This document shows, one piece after another, positions 1 to 10,948 of a stretch of 64,000 nt of DNA. The stretch spans positions 3,725,501-3,789,500 of the forward strand of contig JAZGTH010000066.1 in the NCBI GenBank assembly GCA_036877525.1. The letters are read 5' to 3'. This DNA is from Chromobotia macracanthus (taxonomy: Eukaryota > Chordata > Actinopteri > Cypriniformes > Botiidae). The notes beneath the pieces are model-generated. The model worked only from the letters and a program-made list of their open reading frames with translations, ran no database searches and was not told the origin of the DNA. Every line of letters begins with the position of its first letter. The first letter of the stretch is position 1. The translations under genes and the position numbers were made by a program.

Positions 1-899
1 ACATTTTACAACATTTTGTGCTTTTATTGTGCATCTTAAATACATTCTTTATCTGTTTGTCCAATTTTGAAAACTTGATCGTTGTTCTCTAGAAGTCATT
101 GGCGTGGAGGGGTGGTGTAGTATTTTCCTGTTGTAAGCTGATTTATTTTACATTTCATTACATTTACTTCGGTACAGCCACCCAGGGTCTGGGTTTAAAA
201 GTAACCACTTTAAATTCTTCACAGCTGAAAATATTCAGATTCTTCAAGACAATCTGATGTGCTAATTGTGGCAGGATGTTGATTCATAAACCGTTTGTAT
301 TTACACTGGATGTACATGTCTGGATAACCATTTCCTGCTTTCCTCTACTTAGACAACATTGGAGAAGAAATAAACTCTGTTGGATTTCTTTGTAACCTTT
401 ATTGCTTCTTTCTTTACCACTTGTGGAGAATATACAACTTAATAAATGCACATTGCACAAATAGGAGTTTACACCACTTTACGAAAGACTAAAATATAGA
501 TTTTAATGTTCCCAATAATTGTAAAAATGTTTCACTAGAGGGCACCAAATGTAGCCATGGCCTGGGCAACTGGTTAGTAAATTGTCTACTGTGGTCCTAA
601 TTCAAGGCTAGGTTTGAGATGTAAGCAAACTGAAAATGATAAAAGCATTTAGTGTTACATGGATCTCATGTAGATGTGAGACCTTTTTTTTTAATAATTT
701 GGTCAATGATGTTTTTCTTAAAGAGATTTTTTTTTATCAAAGAATGTTTAAGAAATGCATTTTGCAGTCATTTAAACTATTTCTGCGTACATTGACTGTA
801 ATGTAGAATGTAGAATCCTGTGGCCTGATTTGGTTTGACAAGCGGAAGCGTGTGACAATATCATGCTGAGACAAAGATGCCTGTCTGAAGCCTTTAGTA

Positions 900-1066
900 C
901 AGCGGTTCTCAACTCTGTTCCACTTTCCTGAGTTTACCACCAGCTCTGATCAAACACCTGAACAAACTAATCAAAGTCTTCAGGATTACTCCGAATTTAC
1001 AGGCAGGCGAGTTTGAACAGGGTTGAAGCTAAACTCATGAAAGTGGACCAGAGTTGAGAACCTCTG
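900..1066. mobile_element. hAT-type MITE with terminal inverted repeats and 8-bp target duplication
   Basis: The left end begins CAGCGGTTCTCAACTCTG and the right end is the reverse complement of CAGAGGTTCTCAACTCTG, with further complementarity for about 35 bp (GTCCACTTTC-TGAGTT). The flanks are CTTTAGTA (892-899) and CTTTAGAA (1067-1074), an 8-bp target-site duplication with one mismatch. Terminal CAG-GGTTCTCAA and an 8-bp duplication are typical of hAT transposons. The element is 167 bp and non-autonomous. Confidence 0.85.
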
Positions 1067-4000
1067 CTTTAGAAGAGATATTATCTCGGAGTCTAATAAG
1101 TCACATCACTAACTGCTCACTTTGGTGACTTTTGGCATTCCATTAGCAATTAAGACAAAATGGGCACCAATTGCAAGTACCAGTGCATGAGTTTCCCACA
1201 CTGTTATTCAGACAGGGCGCTATTAATACTGGCTGTGGTTCCTGGCAGTCCAGAAGGAGACTCTTGGGGCTAGATACAGTTTCAGCTGGATCCAGGCTCA
1301 GACATCTGTGTGTCCCAGTCCTGTATTACCAAGACGATTGAGACATTTAACTGCACACAGTGTTCGTCTGCACTGCGTATATCAACCGGCCACCTACAGC
1401 TAAAACAGAAATTTACCTTTCATAGGTTTTCATTTATAAATGTGAGACTTTTCTTGAAAGTTCCAGCCACCTACAATACAAGAAGTATTAGGTATAATAT
1501 CATTCAGCATAGTATCCTTATATCACTTCATTTCTGAAATTAATGAGTAATAATAATAATAATCACTATTTAAATTCTGTTCTGCTGTATAGTTTACAAC
1601 AACTGTAAAATCTGCAAAGATGCTATTTGCTAAAAATGAATAAAAATCTCTTGTTTTACACTTTTTTGACCATCACATTATTAATTTAAAAAACTGAGTA
1701 GTTTGGGATGACAAATTTGACAAGCTCCAGGAGTAAAATATTTTCAAGACATGTCATTGAGCTTCCCAGTCATGGCGCTTTATTGTTTAAAAGGACGCTC
1801 CCCTAATCTTCCTTCTGAAGTCGTGGCTATTTTTCTGCAGACAGTGTCGCAGACTAAAAAAAGGCAAGACTTAATCAAGAAGTGTAATTGCAGGCAGGAA
1901 AAGAACACAGCATGCAGGAGATACCTTCCAACCTTCCGGATCTCCGGTCTCAGGTTTCAGCCCCTTGCTTCATGCCTCGGTCACCTATCAGCGAAAACAT
2001 GGTCATCAAATCAACTGACACCCTGCTAAAACCGGTGACCAGCAAGCCCCAAGAACTGGCGCAGAGCCTTGCGGGCGTATCCTCTTTCTGTGGAGGAACC
2101 CTTGATCTGCACAGCTTAAGGTGTCTAAGTCGGCAGCCTCTTAGCACTGGGTCTCACACCATGAACCTGTTGAGCCCATGTAGCAGATGCTCCTTAATCT
2201 GGTTTCTATCAGACAAAAACATTTCTTCACCTTCTATTTAGCAATTAGACACTATTGAAAACAATCTGTCATGGTCCACTTAGTTCATGTCAGACTGTTC
2301 CAAATTTAGATGTAAACGCTAATAATGTTTCAAGGGATGGAAGGAAAATCTCTCAACAGCCTATCATCCAAAGCCATTATCACCCATCACACCCTTACAT
2401 CAGCCTGGGTCACCCCTGGTTAAGATGCAATTAGTTATAGTCACTGATAGTTAGGACTTACAGCCTAGCTGCTATAAGCCTTTATGACTATAAACCTTTA
2501 TTACTCATTTTTCTTATTTAATACCCTATACTAGAGGTCTTCTCAGGTCCTAAAATCCATACCCAACCAAATCACTTTTTACCTGAACCCAACGTGCATA
2601 AATTAATTTTTGAAAAGAGAAACCCGACCCGAGACAGACCCAATAAAATTTATTTTCATTTATTTTACAGTTACCCCTCAGGCCCCTCATGGGCCACAAG
2701 CAGTAGGTCAGGTTGATTTTCCAATACTGTATATAATTGTTTTCAATCGTTTGTGTGAGCTTAAAGACTTGTAGTTATGAATTGTATAAACTGCTTTTAG
2801 GGTACTTCAACTTGGCATTTTTTGTTATTTTTGGGCATGACCATTCCAATTCCCCTTTGCATTTATTAAATGGAATAGAGCAACATAAACATTCTGCTAA
2901 ACATACTCTTGCGTTCCAGCAAGAAAACAAACATGCCAGTTTTGAACGACACCAAATTTTGACCAAATTTTAATTTTTAGGTGATCTGTCATTTTAAGCA
3001 CAAATGTGACCTCTAGTACAAATCAGCTGCTGACCTGAAACAGGTTTAGTGTGTGAATGAGTACAAATCGGTCCCACTACAGCACTGTTCGTTAAGTATA
3101 GGCCACTATCACACGTGGGATGGTGAAGGTATTAAGCTGTCTGTGTGTCGGTAATATGAGCCGTTCAACTAAACGGAGATGGATGGGGGTAAGCTAATCT
3201 GAGCTTTATTTAGACTCGGAAAAGACTCTTGAGCAGTTATTTACACAACCGCACAGAAGCGGAGAGTAACTTTAATTGATGATTATCAGTTTCACAGACA
3301 GTAATTACATCTTAAGCTCTTTGAAATTTGAGGGCTAAGGTTTGCCATGCCTGAAAACATGAGAAATTCTTTGTGGATGTACCAGTACACCGTTACATTT
3401 GAGGCGGACCGTGAGCCCTTCCACAGGGAGTCTGACGGTATCTGAACATCACAGGAATTCCGTGCTGACGTTCTGGGTGTGAACGGAATGACGATACGGT
3501 CTCACTCACGTGGCCAGAGCTGCTGCTGTCTTTTAAGGGGGTATATTGCTGACTGCCAACGTTTTCCTTTCCATAGGAATCTTTGGCCTTTCCACTCTGG
3601 CTGGAGAGACTGTTCTGTTTATCGGATCTGTCTCCAGTAATCACTCTGCTTTTTTGTCGTTCGGAAGTGCTTCCCTGATTTATCATGGCTATTAATATGC
3701 AGTTTTTTAAGTGTAGAGGCAGTGTCGTAAAAATAAAAACAGCATTACAGTTGTAAAGCTACTACACGGTTACCATAACATGGAGTTCCCTCAAGGGGTC
3801 TCGTGGTCACTGAGCAGTAACATTTTTAGCTCTTGTTTATTCATAAGAAGTTTCCAAAAATTCGTTGTGTATTTTTTCTATTGTTGTGTGTTTAAAGTCG
3901 ATTATGGAGGTTTGACATAGATGGTCCATTAGTGTCTACAGACTGTTAACAAATTAACAGAGGGCGGTACAGGTTTTGACATTGATCTGCTGGTCTAATC

Positions 4001-4413
4001 TAATCTAGATCTCTGATCTAATTGAAACCTGGGCAATTAAAAAGTGTATCACCAAGAATATGTGGATTTACTTAAAGGCATAGTACATTTGTGCAATATG
4101 TAAAATTCCTACCTTAGGAATTAATAATCTACAGGGCTGTTTCTTGAAAGCATCGTAAGACTAACCGTAACAGTTTGGTATCAGTGGTCTGTCAACCGAT
4201 CATCTGTCTGATCTATAAAACTGCAACTAAGATGCTCGACACAATAATTTACACACTATAATACAACACAAAGCTATCAAGCCATATTAAATACCTTAAT
4301 GGACAGGCCACCTGTCCAGGGTGTTCCCCGCCTTATGCCTAAGATGTGCCAGGATGGATTTCAGCACTCCTCCCAACCTAGCATAGGATAAGCAGTACGG
4401 ATGGATGAATGGA

Positions 4414-4470
4414 GAGAGAGAGAGAGAAAGAGAGAGAGCGAGGTGGATGGATGGATGGATGGATGGATGC
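4414..4470. repeat. GA-rich and GGAT microsatellites
   Basis: A GA-rich run (4412-4438) is followed by a pure GGAT tetranucleotide repeat (about 4443-4467). Confidence 0.9.
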
Positions 4471-5142
4471 ATGATCATTTTTCTTCTTGGTGCCTTAGTA
4501 ATATAAATTATATCCTGTAACTGCTACTAACATGACTACCTCTGGGTGCTCAGATGTCAGTCAAGCCAGCACATTTCATGTATCAGAGGCCCCCATAGCA
4601 ACACTAATGCTGAGAGAGAGTTTTACATGGGAGGAAAAAACATCAGGAGGCTTATAATAAAAAACACAGGTTAGATAAAAACGAGACTCAAAAACCTTAT
4701 TTAACGAAACAAAAATGACACGTATACGTATTTATTCAATTGCACGGAATAGTGGGTATAGAAATATTGGGGTTAAACTTCACAGAGTCCCTCTTCTTCG
4801 AATTACAAGTTGTGCCACTAAAGTTCAGGACCCGGAGCGCATAGCGGGAACGTGCCAATCAAAGTCAGGGTGGGCTGTGCAGTCCCGGGCGGTGTGAGTG
4901 TCATATCTATCCGAGCTGAGCACGGTGTCAGAATGAGCCCTATGTGCCTTATGAGCCCTATTCCCTTACAACAATAACCCGGTTCCAAGTTTCAGAAGTT
5001 CAGCAGGACGAACGAGCACATCAGCGATCAGCCATCCGCGTAAGGCTGCATTTCCGTCAGGCTGGAGTTATCGGATCCCAAAAACTGGTGGAGTGGAGGA
5101 AAATCGTGGAGGCACAACAAGAACCACTCTCGAGGGGCAAAG

Positions 5143-6579
5143 ATGACCGCGCTGTCCCGAGAGATGAGCCAGGATGAGTCGGTGGACCACGGCGGCCCGT
5201 GCCAAGAGGACGGCGAGGCGGAGCGCGCCGAGCCGGAGTGCTGCGAGAGAGTCTTCATCAACATCTCCGGTCTGCGCTTCGAGACGCAGCTGAAGACCCT
5301 CGCAAGGTTCCCCGACACGCTGCTCGGAGACCCGAGCAAGAGAATCCGCTTCTTCGATCCGTGCAGGAACGAATACTTCTTCGACAGGAACAGACCGAGT
5401 TTCGACGCAATCTTGTACTATTACCAGTCCGGCGGGAGGCTCCGGAGACCCATCAACGTGCCGGTGGAGATCTTCCTGGAGGAAATCCGGTTTTATGAGA
5501 TTGGCGAGGACGCCATCAACCATTACCGTGAGGACGAGGGTTTGTTGAAAGAAGAAGACCGTCCGATGCCCTCCAATGAGTTTAAGCGTCAACTTTGGCT
5601 GTTGTTTGAGTATCCCGACAGCTCCGGACCGGCCAGGGTGATCGCTATCATATCGGTAATGATCATCCTCATCTCAATCGTTATCTTTTGTTTAGAAACT
5701 TTGCCGGAGTTCAGAGAGGACGAACGGGTGTTCAATAACCACCTTGCGCAGAACCGAACCGCCGCCAGAGGGTCTGGTTTACTCACGGATCCGTTTTTCT
5801 TGTTGGAGACCCTGTGCATAATCTGGTTTTCCTTTGAGCTGCTTGTCAGGTTCCTCGTCTGCCCAAGCAAAACCGCCTTCTTCAAAGACATCATGAACAC
5901 CATTGATATCGTGGCCATTATGCCGTACTTCATCACTTTGGGATTAGACCTCGGTGAGGTCCAGTCAAACACCCAGCAAACAACTTCTCTGGCCATCCTG
6001 AGGGTCATCCGCTTGGTGCGCGTCTTCAGGATCTTCAAACTGTCGCGGCACTCCAAGGGTCTCCAGATCCTCGGCCAGACCCTGCGCGCAAGCATGCGGG
6101 AACTCGGCCTGTTGATTTTCTTCCTTCTCATCGGTATCATATTGTTCTCCAGCGCCGTTTACTTCGCCGAGGTGGACGACCCGGAGTCGGCCTTTACAAG
6201 CATCCCGGACGCGTTCTGGTGGGCGGTCGTGTCCATGACCACTGTTGGGTATGGAGACATGTACCCGGTCACCATTGGTGGCAAAATAGTCGGATCGATG
6301 TGCGCTATTGCAGGGGTTCTTACAATCGCCCTGCCGGTACCGGTAATCGTGTCCAATTTTAACTACTTTTATCACCGTGAGAACGACGAGGAGGAGCGGG
6401 TGGAGTACACGCACGTCACCTGCGGCCGGCAGGTGCCGCCGCTGCCCGAGTGCAACAAGAGCGACAGCGGACCGTCTCTCCTCAAACCGGATCAATCGGA
6501 CGACGACGACCCGGATTCATCCAGCTTCGTCCATTTCAACCCGTTTGAGGAGTATACGGGGCAATTCACGGACGTCTGA
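5143..6579 (+). CDS. kcna6: Kv1-family voltage-gated potassium channel, Kv1.6 type
   Basis: A single uninterrupted reading frame encodes 478 aa of a Shaker-type delayed-rectifier channel subunit, which forms tetramers in the plasma membrane of excitable cells. Visible parts in order: T1 tetramerisation domain (about 36-130, with FDRNRPSFDAILYYYQSGG); S1 about 166-187; S1-S2 linker with an N-glycosylation sequon at N204; S2 and S3; S4 with repeated arginines (RVIRLVRVFRIFKLSR, about 288-303); S5; filter TTVGYGD (366-372) followed by Tyr374; S6 with the PVP hinge (398-400). The end FTDV fits a class I PDZ ligand. The stretch YTHVTCG after S6 is characteristic of Kv1.6 rather than Kv1.1 or Kv1.5, so kcna6 is preferred; the fish a/b copy is not resolved. 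The first ATG is used; a second in-frame Met at codon 8 is possible. The intronless coding region is typical of most Kv1 genes. Confidence 0.93.
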   Translation: MTALSREMSQDESVDHGGPCQEDGEAERAEPECCERVFINISGLRFETQLKTLARFPDTLLGDPSKRIRFFDPCRNEYFFDRNRPSFDAILYYYQSGGRLRRPINVPVEIFLEEIRFYEIGEDAINHYREDEGLLKEEDRPMPSNEFKRQLWLLFEYPDSSGPARVIAIISVMIILISIVIFCLETLPEFREDERVFNNHLAQNRTAARGSGLLTDPFFLLETLCIIWFSFELLVRFLVCPSKTAFFKDIMNTIDIVAIMPYFITLGLDLGEVQSNTQQTTSLAILRVIRLVRVFRIFKLSRHSKGLQILGQTLRASMRELGLLIFFLLIGIILFSSAVYFAEVDDPESAFTSIPDAFWWAVVSMTTVGYGDMYPVTIGGKIVGSMCAIAGVLTIALPVPVIVSNFNYFYHRENDEEERVEYTHVTCGRQVPPLPECNKSDSGPSLLKPDQSDDDDPDSSSFVHFNPFEEYTGQFTDV

Positions 6580-6944
6580 CAGCAGAGGAGACGCGTTTCT
6601 GTGAGTATGGCTGCTTGTGCGTCGCCGGGGTAATGCGGGTGTCCTGATCTGACCCACAATCATTTTTCTGAAAACTGCATCGTGAAACGCGACAAAATCG
6701 CACTTTTTAGGTGAATGCACCACCCTGACTTTGCTTGGCGAACGCAGACAGTTTGGATAACGCCCTGTGTTAGATGGTGAAAGAAGAAATATATTGAATG
6801 ATGTGTGCAAATGTTGCAAAAGTTTGAGCAAGTAAACAGCAAAACGTTTTAGGACGTACAGAAGTCATTTATGGACATCGTGCGCCACCGTGCGGCTGGT
6901 TTGGGGATCTGTGCCAAAGGCCCTGTCCTTTTTATAACCCAAAA

Positions 6945-6945
<1 letters not shown>

Positions 6946-6975
<30 letters not shown>

Positions 6976-6977
6976 TT

Positions 6978-7013
<36 letters not shown>

Positions 7014-7015
7014 TA

Positions 7016-7099
<84 letters not shown>

Positions 7100-7127
7100 T
7101 TAAAAAAAAAAAAAAAAAAAAATAATT

Positions 7128-7213
<86 letters not shown>
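6946..7213. repeat. Alternating long poly(A)/poly(T) block
   Basis: About 270 bp consist almost only of runs of A, then T, then A, then T, then A, with no other sequence. The runs could pair with each other as inverted repeats. Homopolymers of this sort are also typical of consensus error in noisy reads, so length and order may be unreliable. It sits about 370 bp after the kcna6 stop. Confidence 0.9.
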
Positions 7214-7215
<2 letters not shown>

Positions 7216-7240
7216 TTATAAACCAAGCCTGCCAAAAGGC

Positions 7241-7798
7241 CCTGTCCCGTTAAATGACCCAAAGCCTGAATAAAGACTGAGAACATCACCTGTGTCCCGT
7301 TAAATGACCCAAAGCCTGAATAAAGACTGAGAACATCACCTGTGTCCCGTTAAATGACCCAAAGCCTGAATAAAGACTGAGAACATCACCTGTGTCCCGT
7401 TAAATGACACAAAGCCTGAATAAAGACTGAGAACATCACCTGTGTCCCGTTAAATGACCCAAAGCCTGAATAAAGACTGAGAACATCACCTGTGTCCCGT
7501 TAAATGACACAAAGCCTGAATAAAGACTGAGAACATCACCTGTGTCCCGTTAAATGACACAAAGCCTGAATAAAGACTGAGAACATCACCTGTGTCCCGT
7601 TAAATGACCCAAAGCCTGAATAAAGACTGAGAACATCACCTGTGTCCCGTTAAATGACACAAAGCCTGAATAAAGACTGAGAACATCACCTGTGTCCCGT
7701 TAAATGACACAAAGCCTGAATAAAGACTGAGTACATCACCTGTGTCCCGTTAAATGACACAAAGCCTGAATAAAGACTGAGTACATCACCTGTGTCCC
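7241..7798 (+). repeat. 50-bp tandem repeat, about 11 copies, each with AATAAA
   Basis: The unit has an exact period of 50 bp and includes CCCGTTAAATGACCCAAAG followed by CCTGAATAAAGACTGAG and AACATCACCTGTGT. Units differ by only one or two substitutions (ACCC/ACAC, GAAC/GTAC), so the array is young. Every unit contains an AATAAA hexamer in the kcna6 sense direction. The array lies 0.66 kb after the kcna6 stop codon. Confidence 0.95.
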
Positions 7799-9424
7799 CA
7801 CCGTGATGCAGAATGTACCACTGCGGCATTTCTTTTGTTTAAAGACAAAAGTTTGTAAATATGTATGCATTTACACTTTTTCTGTAATATATTGTAATAT
7901 ATTTATCATTTAGCTTTTGCACATTTATGCTTTATTTTAAGTCTTGTAACCGTGACTGGCTTTTGAAGCTTGGATAATAAGCTCAACTTTGTGTCTGTAA
8001 AGTGTTGTGTGCTTTAAAATGCGAGAGTACTTGCGTGACTTTACAAATATGGAATTTGCTCAGGAATACGTGTCATTATCGAATTTATTAGGAAAAATGA
8101 GATATCAAAAAATGAGAATCAGATATGATTCATTATGTGACAGTCTTTTGGGTACTTAACTAGCCCACATGACAGCCTGTCTATTTTTCTAACCCCTTAA
8201 TGAAGTATGAATTGTTAACTTATTTTTGCTAAATAAATATTTTGTCATTTTCATAGTCAGATTTGTTTTTATTTGTCCTCTGTTTGTTTTGTTATATTCT
8301 AAGGGAGTGATCAAAATGCAGCTGCGACCTATGGTAATGTTCAATTGATCAGGAGTATTTTTTCACTAAAATATATGATTTAAGGTCTATTGTTGTTAGT
8401 GTGTTCGTGTTATGAATTACAATGTTGATTTCTTGACATGTCTTCAAGATGAAGCACTAGGTAGGTTTTGTGCATGGTCAGTTTAAACACAACGATGAAA
8501 GCCGCACTTATAAAATTGCCAAACTACATCAATAATGTAAAGGATCTATGACACTTTAAACAGCTCTGATTGATGACTGCTATTGCATTTGTGTTGACTG
8601 AACTAATTGTAACCCAGCAAAGTACACGTATAGAGAGGAAGTGATTGAGGGGAGCAGAAAGTTGAGGGGAGGGAGGGGCTGTCCATGTCTTATTCATGAT
8701 ATTCAGCTGCTGTTTTTATAGTGGCTGGTGGTCTTGTTTTTGAAATTGCTCAGAAATTGTAAAATACTGTAAAATAAGATGTAAACACGCCTTGCTCATT
8801 TTTAATCCTTACCAATAGCATCCAGTATTATATATTTGTTTGGATATGTTTGTTATGTATATATTTATTTCAGCTTCTCCCCTCCCACAATCAGCTTCAC
8901 TCATGCATTGTTCATCACACATACAATGTTTGTGCGCCCCCTGTTGGTGGGCTATAGGAAAAGAGAATAGAGGATCTGTTCGTGTTAAGTGTTGTGTTGT
9001 GCATTCACATTTATTTATTTATCTATCTATTTATTTATTTAGCAAAGCAGGAGATTTACAAACAGGAGAGCATTTACGCCTCGTCTCCAAAGCTGCATTT
9101 ACAAGTGCATATAGATGCTGGCAAGATGAACTGCACAACAGGGCGGTTTTATCGACCGCGTTAAACATAGTTAAACAAGTTGGGGATTATAAAACATGTA
9201 TGTATGTTTTATATGTATACATATAAAGATTATAAAGCATATAAAGATGTTTTATATGTATGCATATAAAACATGTATGCATGTTTTATGCATGGAGATG
9301 TATAGCCTATAAATCCGTGAATAAACACGGTGCTGTTCCTCACTGTAATATTAATCTGTGCGCGCAAGAAACTGCGAAAACAAGCATAATAATAATAATG
9401 CAAAAAAAGCTGCATATAATAAAC

Positions 9425-10392
9425 GTCGAGGTGGCGCACAAATCGCCGTCCACGGTGCTACACCCACGTAATGCTATAAATACTCCAACCCCCGCGCCAC
9501 GGTTCTCCACCGCGTCGCCCGACACGCGTGGAGATCTGCGGCGTTGTAACTTTGCGCACTTGGGAAGAGTCGCACCGCGTCGCGGCCTGCCGTGCGGACG
9601 AGCCCGGGTTCGTTGCGGCCACCGGTGAGCTCGGTGAAGCCACCTCGGCCATTTGGATACTGCGCCAGCGTTGGCACATAAACGCGTTCACGCATTGCGC
9701 GGACGAGCACTTGCGGCCACACGCGTTAGTGCAGCCGGTCTGCATTGCGTCGAACCCCTCCCCCGTTCGACTCCACGGCTCTTCTGCCGTCCTACCCCCC
9801 TCTCCTGCCCCTCTCTTCCCATGTGCAATACGGCGCAACAGTATGTTGGGCATGATTAAGGAATTACTCCTTCTCTCCTATCGATCCCCCTTTAAGAACC
9901 CTCTCGTCTCCATACCCCCATGTCAGTGCGTCCAGATAAAACCGAGCTCGTCATCCTGTCTACTCGTAAGGGGAGATTTTGCTGATGCGGTAATGTCTGG
10001 AAATGGCATGCCTTCGCTTTTGCCCCCTTAATGCATCCCTCGTCTGAGCCGAGCTGCAGCATTACGGTTTCTCATGCAGTATAAGCCATCCACACCAAGG
10101 TGCCGCCGCGCAAGGGAAGGACGCTGCGGCTACCCGTGTTGTTTTTCACCGCCTTGCTTTGTTTTGTTTCCCTAAGCCGATCGCCCGCTTGCATTAGACG
10201 AGAAGCTTTGCAAATTATTCCCAATCCATATTGAAGTTGCATTCAAGCGTCGTGGGGAATGTCGCCAATGGTTTCCGCCATGGATGTGAGATTTATGTGC
10301 GGCGCGGACGGCGACCGAAAAGCTCCGGAGTGAGAAGATGCGAAGCGCTTTATGTAAGAAGACGCATCCGGTCTGCAAAGAGGTGAGCATCA
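9425..10392 (+). promoter_or_regulatory. kcna1: GC- and CpG-rich 5' region and possible non-coding exon of kcna1
   Basis: This kilobase is much richer in G+C and CpG than its AT-rich surroundings and ends 0.55 kb before the kcna1 start. A donor-like CAAAGAG|gtgagc follows position 10382 and pairs plausibly with the acceptor at 10946-10947 just before the ATG. I infer a CpG-rich promoter with a first non-coding exon ending near 10382. No clear TATA box was found. Short open frames across it look like chance frames in GC-rich DNA. Confidence 0.45.
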
Positions 10393-10948
10393 TAACCACC
10401 CCAGTCTGAAGTTTTTAATCGGCTTGCTTGTTACTCCAACTAATGTAAAGCTTGTTTTCCTAGTCTTATTCATACGTGAAGTGCTGTAAAAAGCATGCAC
10501 ATGTACCGCATGTCGTGATGGATTAAAAGTGGCATTTCAAGACCCTTTCCACAATCGTTTCAATGGGCGACATGACGCAGAGTTTCCCTTAAGGCTTCAC
10601 GCATCTGCGATTTATGCACATTGAGTATTAAGTAAATAAATAATGAAATAACGAGTGTGAATTTGCTGAGCTGGCACATACCGCCGCTGTACGATGCATT
10701 TCTCTCTGACTCGGTGACAGAGGCAGCCGTAGTGGACGCAGCTGAGAGGAGCGATGCCCGAGTCGGTGCCAGCCGCAGCGGGGCCACACTGACGGGAAGA
10801 CAAAGTCGTACCCTACCCGGGGACACCCAAGACATATCTGAGGTCTGGAGAAAGAAAGCGACACCTTGGGAGGGCGAATTGGATGTCGGCTCAATTCACT
10901 TAACTTCAGTTTCGTAAATCCTGCAGAGCTGCAACTTCGACCTGCAGG

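Larger units (their letters stand above)
1..4700. other. Intergenic stretch without recognisable genes
   Basis: Only short frames without family similarity are present. It contains a hAT-type MITE (900-1066) and GA/GGAT simple repeats near 4414-4470. No RNA gene was recognised. Confidence 0.5.

Noticed and set aside
1888..2241. 117-codon + strand frame
   Set aside because: No recognisable protein family, no supporting exon structure.
5068..6495. Several antisense frames of 100-180 codons opposite kcna6
   Set aside because: Mirror frames of a GC-rich conserved coding region; no independent family similarity.
9260..10031. Overlapping frames of 120-167 codons upstream of kcna1
   Set aside because: CpG-rich 5' region with open frames on both strands and no family match; better explained as promoter and 5' UTR.
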